64,000 nt of DNA, taken from NCBI GenBank assembly GCA_944989445.1, contig CALYLW010001008.1:92001-156000 (forward strand), read 5' to 3'. This DNA is from Ampullaceana balthica (taxonomy: Eukaryota > Mollusca > Gastropoda > Lymnaeidae). Positions 38,801-50,800 of the stretch are shown piece after piece. A program made the position numbers and the translations under genes. A model generated the notes under the pieces. The model was given only the letters and a program-made list of their open reading frames with translations. It was not told the DNA's origin and did no database searches. Position 1 is the stretch's first letter; each line of letters starts with the position of its first letter.

Positions 38801-41800
38801 TTAATAAACTTTAAAAATATTTATTTTAAGTTTAAGCAATAAGGGACGCTTTTTGACGTTATTGAAAGGCACCTTCTTAGATTCACCTGTAAGGCTAAAA
38901 CAGATTCAAAATACGGCTAGTCACTGAATGGATGCTCCAACTCCGATAGATTTTCCAGTATTCTCACTCATTTTTTTTATCCTACTTGAAATTTTTACGG
39001 ACTATTTATTTTCCTGGCACATTTTATAATTTTTTTTAAAATTATGAAACTGAAAAAAAGCAAATCTATCCGTTAGCTTCTATAACTGTACTGTGTCTTT
39101 ACCCGAGACTCAGAGTGGACACATCTTAAATGTCCCAAGGGTATCAACATATTTCAGGCTGCTAATTACCGACACAAACTATCAACTGGGCGACATAGTC
39201 ACGTTTACTAACTAAAATTAGTCTACATATTTTCCAATAAACCACATGGATTTGCGTGTAGAAAATGATTTCTTAAAACTTGGACGTAACGCGTGTTTTT
39301 TTTCTGCTTTAAATATTTTATTGCTGTGTTTCAATGGGTAACGTGCAGTGGCGTGGCGTGGGTTGCCAGTGCCCGGGGCAAAGTGAGTATGATTCGCCCC
39401 TAACTTGTAACTCGTTGTCAGAAAGCAGTCCCTTGCTCCAGATCATCTTGACTTTTAGCAATTTTGATACCCCCAAATTTTTTTTTGCGCCAGCGGCAAT
39501 AGCACCCCCCTCTCGCAGCCCCTTCCACTGGTTACGGGGGTTCTAAAGTTGTTGAGGGCTTGCACGAACAAGTCATTTCACCTTACGTTTTCGGACTGTT
39601 AATAAATAGCATTTTGAATGTTTGACAGCACTGAACGTGCTCAGCTGCTATGGCGATTACCGTATCTTTAATCGCAACGCTGTTCGCACGCATCTAAATC
39701 CTCAAACAGGAGCGCCTCATTTCTAAACTCTGAAAGAATGACACTTTTACTCTTAGAGGCTAGTTATGCGGGGTACCTCGGTATCAGTGCAAGCAGGGCG
39801 TCCTACATCGTCATGACCATGGGAGGGGCGACCACCGTGTCACGACTCATCACGGGGAAGATCCTCACGTGCCGCCTCCTCAGCCGCCTCCACTTCAAGC
39901 AGACGATCTTCGTCGTCATGGGCACGAGTTATTTGCTCCTCGCCCACGTCACGACAATAGAGGTTTGTTGTTGCCCTGTCGGGTGAAAAGCACAAATTGT
40001 CTTTTAAACTTAGTCAGATATATATTTTTTCTAATGTGCGATATCTACATGCATCATAAAAACAGATGAGATCATTTTTTATCATCGTATCGAACATGAG
40101 AGAAGACAACTGATACAATTTCCAATCTTTGTTTTAATTGCCAATATAATCAATTTATAGTTACATGTCACTAAGTTTTGTCTGATTTCAGTCATAATTA
40201 TTATGCTTTTTATCTGTTATGAGGGTAACATATTGTCTAGCTTTGGTTGAAAATACATAAATTTAATTCTTCAAGGGGAAACTATGTTTGAAATTAAACC
40301 CCATGGCTGGTAGAATTTTATAAAATCTAATTATAAAATTCACCTTTGAAAAGCTGTATAGAAATATGTATCAATTAAAAAGTCTTGCAATTTTAAAAAA
40401 AATTCACTTTGAGTTAAAAAGTATTTGTTTATTTCTTCGCTATGACTGAAATTATTCTTTGTTTTAATGAAGGGGGAATGAAAATAAAATTCAAAGTGGC
40501 ATGCCGGGGGAAACGGTGAAAACAATCTTCAATTTGATGATATTTTAACTTCAAATGTGAAAACACATATACATTTATTTATAATGTATTACTGCGATCA
40601 CAGACTAACTACTGAACCATTTTGAACATCATACAACACATTCATTGGATTTTGTTCACGCCAGGGATTGTACGTGTTTGCCGTGGTGCGGGGCCTACTG
40701 GACGGTGCCCATATAGTCATGTTGCCCATGCTGACCGCCTCTATGGTGGGTCAGAACAATGCCCTACTCGGATGGGGTTACATAGCAGGTGCCATATCAC
40801 TGACTTATACATTAGGACCACCAGTGGCTGGTAAGATGTTTTAAACAATGTCTTTATTAAATAGGTAATTAAAAAAAATATATAATTAAGTAGTGATAAT
40901 TTGATAATTTATATAGCGTTGTACCGCAGCAAGTAGCTGGACTCTCGGTGCTTCACATAAAAACAGTTCAACAAATGCATTCGATATTGTAAAACACATA
41001 TTTTAACTACAATATATATTGAAATTACAGAAGCTAAGTTTATCATTTAAAGAAATGTTTGATTGCACTTATATTAGTTTTGAAAGTTGAGTTTGAAGAG
41101 ATGTGTTTTAGTGCCGTCATAAAGGCTTCAGTAGTTTTATGATCTCTCTTTATATGTTTTAGTGCCGTCATAAAGGCCTTAGTAGTTTTATGATCTCTCT
41201 TTATATGTTTTAGTGCCGTATTAAAGGCCTTAGTAGTTTCATGATCTCTCTTTATATGTTTTAGTGCCGTATTAAAGGCCTCTGTAGTTTCATGATCTCT
41301 CTTTATATGTTTTAGTGCCGTCATAAAGGCCTTAGTACAGTGGCGTAGCTAGACATTTTGCCGCCCGGGGCGGTCTCCAATTTGCCGCCCTTTTTAGGGG
41401 CCGTCTATAAATGACGTCACGCACCGGGGGGGGGACGATGTGAGACGAGGGGGTTGGGTGTTTAAGAAATGTGACGTCACGTCAAAACGAGGGGGGTGTA
41501 AAATCAGCCAAAATTGCGTGACGTCATTTATGGACGGTCAGTAAGTCGATTATATTATGGTTTTTATCAATTAATAAACATAAATAAACAATTGTAATTG
41601 AAGCGAAGTAAAGGTGGGGAACATGTTTATCATTGCATGCCATATTTACGTAAGCAGTAATAAAAGAGGCCGCATAAGATTATATACCTATAAATACAAA
41701 ATTATAAAATACAAGATACTTTTTTTAAGGCCACAAGAAAGTTAATGAGGTAGCAGTTCCTACGAAGTAAGACAAAACATATTCCAAATTTACACCCAAA

Positions 41801-44800
41801 AAAAACCCATTACCAATCACTATTCTTTTATTTTGTATTTATATATAAATGATTTTTTTTTACAAAGAAAGAAATTCTATACATCAGTATGTAAACATAT
41901 TTATACATTTACTTTCCTAACTTTCATGGTAGAAAAATCGTGTATTATGCTATCAAAATTAAAATTATCTTCACTATATTGTTCTATGGACTATGGAGAG
42001 TATTGCAAGATTTTGTTGTCTTTAATCGCTCATTGTGGAACGAAGATACTTTTTTTTATCAACTTCAGTTCGGAGAAGCTCCTTTCATAACTAGCGACAC
42101 TAATAGCAATAGTTGAAAAAATTCATAGCAAAATTACAATGTTGGGTACAGAATTTTCCCATCTATACTGTTGAATAAATTTTAATAGATCAAGAAGGCC
42201 TTTTCCCCCGTTTTTCTAACATAATGCCTCTTCTTGTAGTGTAGGTAAAGCCATAAAAACCTGGATCCTTTTTCTTTCCATATTGAACTGTTCTTTATCA
42301 ATGTCAAAACAGTAAGTTATTTGATGTTAAAATGCTTCATTTTTTAGGTTACATGGTATTAAATACGAATATTTTCTTGCAAGGACATGCAACTCATCAA
42401 AGCGTTCTTTTATAATTCCATCCATGGATAAAAACATTTCTCGATGTACTTCTTTTTCTATAGATAGAACCACGTCTTTTTAATTTTCCCCAACTCATAA
42501 TTTTTTTCCTAACTCCGCGTTTAGTTGGTATCTCCAACTCTTCACAAATTGTTTGGCTGATATCACATATTTTTTATATTAGCACATCTCTTTGTTCCAT
42601 GCAATGGGTTTGAATTAATTTTAAAAATGACGGGTTCCCATTTACTGAGATAACATAGAAAAGAAAAATATTGCATTGAATTGAGTAAAATTCCAGCATC
42701 TGATCTCGTTTTACTAGTTACTTCTTCAGATGTCAATTTTTCCAAGACGCTTGAAATTTTAAAGTACTGGTATGTTTTTTCGAAATTATCAATGCCTATT
42801 ATGGTGTTTATTAACGGAGAAATTTGAATATTTTAATATTCTTATCATAAATCTTAATGATTTTCCATAAAATAGACTCGCTTGAAATTTTAAAGTAATG
42901 ATGTCTTTTTTCGAAATTATCAATGCCTATTGTGGTGTTTATTAAAGGGGAAATTTCAATATTTACATATTCTTATCATAAATCTTAATTATTTTCCATA
43001 AAATAGACGAATTCAACTTATTTACACATTACTTTATTAAATTGGATCGGCGTAACATTTTTAATGAATAACCGCATTTTAATGAAAAACACAAAGTAAT
43101 GCAAAAAAAGCAAAATAAATTAAATTTTAAATAACTTGCCTTACAATAATTTTCTGAAAACTGAAACAGTAATATAAATCACTACTTGAAAGTTAAACAC
43201 AATATTTTACCACCATGCCTTGTAGGTAAATTCGCGCATCATTCTGCGAATGTTGAAATTCCACGTAGAAACTGTCGTGGCGATAATAATAGCACATATT
43301 ATTCAGCCCAGCGGTGATGTGTTTTTTGGTACTTTTCTATAAAAGAGTAATCTGCGACTTATACCGCTTAGTTTTACAAACAATTGGACACCTTTTTTGA
43401 GCGATTAAAAATTTTTGAACGGTTTTGCGTTAGTTATAATATCCACTATGTAATTTTTAAAAATGTTTTGCAAATCCGTTAATTAAGCCTCGAAATTACA
43501 AATATTTTTGTTTCACCATGGTTTTCCCCTTTGAAAAGAAAAAGGGCGGTTGTCGGAAATGGTTGTACTTTTCAAAGGCCCACAAATACCGCCCCCTTAA
43601 TGAGTGCCGCCCGGGGCGGACCGCCCCCCCCTAGCTACGCCACTGCCTTAGTAGTTTCATGATCTCTCTTTAGGGGCCGTCCATAAAGTACGTCGCGCTA
43701 TTTTTTACCATTTTTAACTCCCTCCCTCCCCCCTGTCACAAATTGTCACAAATCTCAGACCTCCCCCCTCCCCCTAAAGTACGTCACACTTTCTAAAAAA
43801 ATTTGTTAATTTTATTAACAAAATAATAAAAATTTAATAGAAAAGACCGTGACATCACACATGGCCGGAACCCCCCCCCCTCCCCCTGTCACAAACCGTC
43901 ACACTTTTAACACCCCCTCCCCCCTCTGGAGCGTGACGTACTTTATGGACGGCCCCTTATATGTTTTATTGCCGTCTTAAAAGCCTTAGTAGTTTCATGA
44001 TCTCTTTTTTTATAGTTTTTTACGTTCAGAAACTTAATTTATATTATAATGTTTGGCTAGTGCGAGTACACATTATAAAACGAGCGAAATGAATGTTTTA
44101 AGTGTTATCTATTGCATGTATTGCCACTAACCTTTTCAAATTATTTCCTTGAAAGTGATTTTTTGTTTAATTCAAGGTTACGTCAAGGATATGACGGGAG
44201 ACTATAAAATGTCCTTCACCATGGCTGGTCTGCCCATGATAGCTTCCGGCCTTCTTCTCTTCTGGCTTCCTTGGGCTCAACGAACTGCAAAAGTTTCAAG
44301 TTTATTGGAGACAATCGAGTATGAGCTGTCTGTCAATGCACGTGCAACAAAAAATACACGTCATTCCACATTGAGCACACATATCTCACAGCACATTACA
44401 CGGGAATGTCAAAGATTACACAGACATTTTACAACACAATACACAAACACGTCATTCCACATTGAGCACACATATCTCACAGCACATTACACGGGAATGT
44501 CAAAGATTACACAGACATTTTACAACACAATACACAAACACGTCATTCCACATTGAGCACACATATCTCACAGCACATTACACGGGAATGTCAAAGATTA
44601 CACAGACATTTTACACCATACACAAACAGTCACACATTTTACACACATACACAAACACGTCATTCCACATTGAGCACACATATCTCACAGCACATTACAC
44701 GGGAATGTCAAAGATTACACAGACATTTTACAACACAATACACAAACACGTCATTCCACATTGAGCACACATATCTCACAGCACATTACACGGGAATGTC

Positions 44801-47800
44801 AAAGATTACACAGACATTTTACAACACAATACACAAACACGTCATTCCACATTGAGCACACATATCTCACAGCACATTACCGGGAATGTCAAAGATTACA
44901 CAGACATTTTACAACACAATACACAAATACGTCATTCCACATTGAGCACACATATCTCACAGCACATTACACGGGAATGTCAAAGATTACACAGACATTT
45001 TACAACACAATACACAAACACGTCATGCCCAGTGGCGTAGCTAGGGGGGCGGTGGGGGCGGTCCACCCAGGGCGGCATACGATTTGGGGGTGGCATTTGG
45101 GGGCATTTGAAAAGTACAGCCCTTTCGGACAACCACCCTTTTTATTTTGAAAGAGGAAAACCCGGGTGAAAATAAAATATTCGTACTTTCGAGTCGTAAT
45201 TAACGGATTCTCAAGACATTTTTTTATTACATACTTTTTGTTTAACTAACGCATAACCGTTAGAAATTTAAAATCGTTTAAAAGATTGTATCGATTTGTT
45301 TTGAAAATTAAGCGGTATACATCACAGATGACGCTTTTTATAAGAAAACAACACAAAGAACACATCACTGCTGGACCGAATATACTATTAATATCGCCGC
45401 GACAGTTATTGCGTGGATTTTCGACATGCACAGAATGATACGCGAGAAAAGTACCTACATGGCATTGTGGTTCAAATATTGTGTTTAACTTGCAAGTAGT
45501 AATTTATATTACTGTTTAAGTTTTCAGAAAATTATTCTAAGGTAATTTATTAAAAATTAATTTTTTGTTTTTCTTTTTGTTTGTTTTTTTCATTAAAGTA
45601 GCACAAACAAAATGTGTGTGTTTCATTAAAATACGTTTATTCACTAAAAATTTTATGCATATCCTATTAAAGTAATGTTTATATAGTTTGAATTAGTCTA
45701 TTTTAGTGAAAATTATTACGATTTTTCACAAGAAAGATTAATCGCGATTGTTGTTTTTTTTCCCCCCATATTTTGCATAATGGTGAAAATTTGTTAAGAT
45801 CGTGGATGGTGTATTCACCATTGAAGAAAATTATATATTGTTTTTGCTGTCAACTGTTTGATGATTTTTTCCAATCAAATTTTAACACGGAAAATAGTTT
45901 TAACAAATAGTGGAAATTTAATCTCAAAATAAGTCAACACGAGTTGAGACTACTGAATAAGTCAACATGAGTTGAGTCTACTGAATAAGTCAACACGAGT
46001 TGAGTCTACTGCAGATTCGATCATTTTCCCAATGGAAGGAATTAGAAATAAGAATTGGACATGGTGCAACTTTTGATAATCTACAACAACAGAATATTGA
46101 TAAAGAAATAAGAAAAAATGAAAGGAAATTCTCACAATACTTGATATAATTAGATTCTTAGCTAAACAAAATTTGGCGTTGAGGGGTCATCGTGAAAGTA
46201 TTCATGAGGAAGACATCAATTCAATTGAAAATATAGGACATTTTCTAGAGCTTTTGGACTTGTTGGCCAAGTACGACCCAGTATTATGTGAACATTTAGT
46301 ACAAATTAAGATGGGTAATAAATATAGTGTCTCCTATTTGTGGAAAATGATTCAAAATGAATTCATAGACCTATTGAGAGGTGCAGCGAGAAAAACAATA
46401 ATGGACCAAATAAAGCAAGCTAAAAACTTGTGTATGATATTTGACAGCTCTCCAGATATTTCCCACAAATATTAAACTAGTCAAATTAAAAGATACGTAG
46501 TTATTGATGTTGGCGAAGTTAAAGTTGTAGAATCGTTTATTTACTTTGTAGAAAATAAAGGAAACGCCAAGTTAGAAGGGAAAAACATGTGAGTGGGGAA
46601 AATTCACAAGACGTGGTCCTATCTTTAGAACATGAAGTACAACGAGAAATGTTTTAATCCATGGATCGAATTATAAAGGAATTAAAAGAACTCTTTGATC
46701 AGTTGCATGTCCATGTAAGAAAATATTCGTGTATAATCCCATGTAACCTACTAAGTGAAGAAATTGAATGTCAAATAAATGATTTTATTGACATTGATAA
46801 AGAACAGTTCCATAATGAAAGAAAAATGATCCAGGTTTTGTGGCTGTACCTATACTACAAAAAGAGGCATTGCGTTGGAAAAATGGAGGAAAAGGCCCGC
46901 TTGTCGTATTAGTTTATAAATAAAGCTTAAATATATTGTTTTCATTGCACAATTTGTTTGTGTATTTTGTATTCTAAGAATTTTTATAACAATTATTGTT
47001 ATCAGTGTCGCTAGTTGTGAAAGGAGCTTCTCCAAACTGAAGTTGATAAAAAAAATTATCTTCGTTCCACAATGAGTGCATGATTTAAGACAGGGGTTGG
47101 GAAACCATGGCTCGCGAGCCAGATGTGGCTCTATTGATGGCTGCATCTGGCTCTCAGACAAATGTTCGACTATTCTTAAAAAAACGTTTTATTCAGATTC
47201 CTTTGAATTGCATAAACAATAAACAGCATAACAATGATATTAAAAAGAATTAAGAGACATAATTATGGTACTTTTAGTGTTGAAATTACACAAAATGCAC
47301 ACATTTACTTGAATTTTTAGTTTTAAAAATAATGTATGGCTCTCTCAGACAAAAAGTTTCCCGACCTTGATTTAAGACTACAAATTCTTGCAATATTGTC
47401 TATAGAACAAAATATAAACAAAAGTATTTAAATTTTGATAGCATAATACACGATTTTTCTACTATGAAAGTTAGGAAAATAAATGTATAAATAATATGTT
47501 TACATACTAATGTACACAATTTGTTTGTAAAAATATAATTAAATCATTTATTTATAAATACAAAATAAAAGCATACTAATTGGTAATTTAATTTTTTGGT
47601 GTAAATTTGGAATACGTTTGTCTCATTTGCCTGCAACCTCAGTAACTTTCTTGTAACCTTTAAAAAAAAGTATCTTGTATTTTTATAAAAATATGTATTT
47701 ATAGGTATAACATCTTATTTGGCCTCCTTTATTGCCACTAACTTAAATATGGCATTCAATGGTAGAAATGTTCGCCATCTTTACTTTGTTTCAATTACAA

Positions 47801-50800
47801 TTATTTATTTATGTTTATTAATTTATAAAAAAACCATGACACTATCTACTTAGAAAGGGCGGCAAATTGGAGACCGCCCCGGGCGGCAAAAGGTCTAGCT
47901 ACGCCACTGGTCATGCCGCACTACAAAGACATGTCATACAACATTACACCTAAATATCATACAACATTACACAGATATGTCATACAACATTAGACAGACA
48001 TGCCATACAACATTACACAGCTATGACATATATATACAATAATACACAGACATGTCATACCACGTTACAGAGACATGACATACAACATTACACAGAAATA
48101 TCATACAACATTACACAGACATATCATACAACATTACACAGACATATCATACAACATTACACAGACATATCATACAACATTACACAGACATATCATACAA
48201 CATTACACAGACATATCATACAACATTACACAGACATATCATACAACATTACACAGACATATCATACAACATTACACAGACATATCATACAACATTACAC
48301 AGACATTTCATATTTCGCAATCCAGCAGTGAGACCGAGGAAGAAGACATGCTTGGTAACGATAGCGGCGAAAGTTTAGATAAACGCAGACGTTCTAAAAG
48401 CCATCATCCCTTGGACATCGAAGTATTGGAGTTAATGCCCTTGGATGTACCAGATATCAAAATGTCCGTTGTATCCAGCAGAGCCACGCGCTCCAGGGAC
48501 GTCCGTAGAAAATCCGAATCGGTTCGGATCAGGTGAGATCTCTTGTTCTTATATCAGTTGTTGATTCACTGGGAAAAAAATTGTTACGCATGCTATTAAA
48601 TTATTGTATCGCCAATTAAATCATATAGAATAGGACTGCAGTATAACTTTCAAATGATATTGCCAATTATGAAGTGGAGGGGAAAAAACTTACCGGGGAA
48701 TGATTTTTAAAAGCAGGTTTTCTAGTTATTGTTAAAAGAAAATCCAATAAACTTTGCCCCAGTGCGCAATCCAGTGTGTCAACACGCGCGTCCCAACAGC
48801 TAACGCACTATCATAACTTTATAAGTTGTTGTCAAGAAATAATCGTCTAACAGGCGCATCTTTTTCATATCAGGGTTTTTTGTTTTGGTTATGACAATGT
48901 TTGAACAAATGATGACGTCATTTTCTCATGATGATTTTTTAAGAATATAATTGTTTTACAAACCCGAAAAGCATATGGATTCAGACGTTTAAAGTTAAAG
49001 AAATGACAACAGATCTCAAATCTATTGCATTACAGAGTTTTATTGATCAAATATACTTTTAAACCTCTGTCAAATTTTGACTTTACGATAAAATTATTTA
49101 AAATACTTAAAAGGTTTTTTTGTTGTTTTTTTTTATTTTTATTTTAAATCTGACGTAATTTGACTAATTCACTCCCCCCACCCCCCGCCCCCAACCTAAA
49201 CTCTAGCACCCCAGCGTCAACAGAGTTCTTGAAATCGTTTAAATCAAGATCTCTTCCAGAGACCAGGATGCATTCAGTGTCTCCAGCGGATGCTTTGAAG
49301 ATTAAGAGCGAACCCATGCTCGCCTCAAACACTGTGAGTTTTCTAACTGAATGACTATGTTTTCCACTGTTGGTGGTAGGGGAGGGAAGGGGGGTACTTA
49401 CGGCGTCCTGCTGTCCCCAAACTTTTACTGAGTCCACAGCTGAATTATTTTTTTTTAATTTCAAATTCTGCCCTCACTGAATGAGTCAACTAAGTGTTTG
49501 TAGGACATTTTTTTTTGAGAGACGTTAATGGTATCAGTGCTGGCAATCCTGTTATATCCTATTGTTCCGATAATGAACGCTACACCACATCCCCCCACCC
49601 CATAACACCCTTCCTTTACATGACCATCGAGAGAGACCCCCTGAATGAAAGCGAATGAAACAATCATTAATGGAATTATACGATATTGGTAGGTCACTGT
49701 TTCCACTTTTGATTGATGTAACCGGTGGTTTACCGGGAGCCCAGTGGCATATATCACGTGAGCTGGGCTATTCTTCACAATTAATGGCCGCTTGTTTGAT
49801 GTCGCGAAAAACTAGAATGCAAAGTTACACTTAAATGGGGTCAGTCGAAGTGGCTCTTAAAGCAGAGATTGCTGGGAATGTACTGAATATTGAATGTGTT
49901 ATGACGATGGATAGATAATCATATGTTTCGTTTTTTACTGATCATTTTTTAAATATTTTTTTTTGCATCAAAATCTCCTCAGATCAAAATCATAAGTCCA
50001 ACAAAGACAAAATTTAACGATCTACCCCCCCCCTAACGCCCCCCCCCCTTTTTTTTAAATAAACCTTGTGAGGGAAATAAAACTAAGTCAAAGTTTTTAA
50101 ATTAAATAACACATTTGAAAATTGTATATTCAGTTATCAACAGACTTGCCCATACAAAAACAATTGCTGGCACGTAGATTCTCGGATATTGCGAGACCGA
50201 TTCGGCACAGCGGACCGATGGATGCCACTGTTCTCCCTGACAACGAGTCGGTCTGCTCACACGAGACATCCTACAGCACCGTAAAGGTAAACTTTTCCGA
50301 GTAATAATTCTTCTAAACATGGAAAAGATCGTTTGGGTCAGGATGTTATCAATGTATCTGGTTAGTTTTAATCCCGATGTCAGCTATGTGGAAGAAATAG
50401 TCAGAGGTTCATAGAAACCCACTCAAATGTTTTCAAGGGTCGGGTAGGATTGCTACAAATGGTCTCCTCAACAGAGAAGGTAGCAGTATCCGTAGAAACA
50501 CATTCAATGCCCACGGTCATAGGTGTAATTGTGTTTTTGACGCCCTTGGCTAATTTATTTTTTGGCGCCCCGTTATTTAAATAAAAATTTAAAAATTAGT
50601 GATTTTGTGGCGCCCCTTTGAACTGGCGCAGGCCGGTGCCCTGGGCAACTGCCCCAATGCCAAGCCGTTGTTGCGCCACTGCCCACGGGCATTGTTTTAT
50701 ATATCAAACTTATTTTTCTATAAAAGATGCCGCAGCCTTTCGGCAGAGCGGCAGTGCGTTCGATTAGAGATAACCCGAGTTCGAGTCCTGGGGAAGGCTT

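Larger units (their letters stand above)
41338..43645 (-). mobile_element. hAT element, CAGTGGCGTAGCTAG family, 2308 bp (intron 6)
   Basis: Ends CAGTGGCGTAGCTAG and CTAGCTACGCCACTG are perfect inverted repeats, with subterminal CCGCCCGGGGCGG on both sides. Perfect 8-bp duplication CCTTAGTA (41330-41337, 43646-43653) lies inside the 51-bp repeat unit. Minus-strand transposase relics include SVASYERSFSELKLIK (about 42045-42100), the C-terminal hAT motif. It is a sibling of the 2880-bp element in intron 7, in opposite orientation, and itself contains a Harbinger-like MITE. Confidence 0.93.
45030..47909 (+). mobile_element. hAT element, CAGTGGCGTAGCTAG family, 2880 bp (intron 7)
   Basis: Ends CAGTGGCGTAGCTAG and CTAGCTACGCCACTG, subterminal GGGCGGC motifs, perfect 8-bp duplication GTCATGCC (45022-45029, 47910-47917). 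Contains plus-strand DUF4371-type transposase relics, a fragment of another repeat (46895-46972) and a nested hAT MITE (47091-47369). Inserted into the intron's tandem array. Confidence 0.95.

Noticed and set aside
44356..45150. Extension of the transporter through the 91-bp array (THISQHITRECQRLH repeats)
   Set aside because: Unit length is not a multiple of three, so frames change every unit and end in stops; the intron boundary explains it better.
50731..50800. tRNA gene
   Set aside because: A- and B-box-like motifs present but no proper acceptor stem or anticodon arm; followed by a SINE body.
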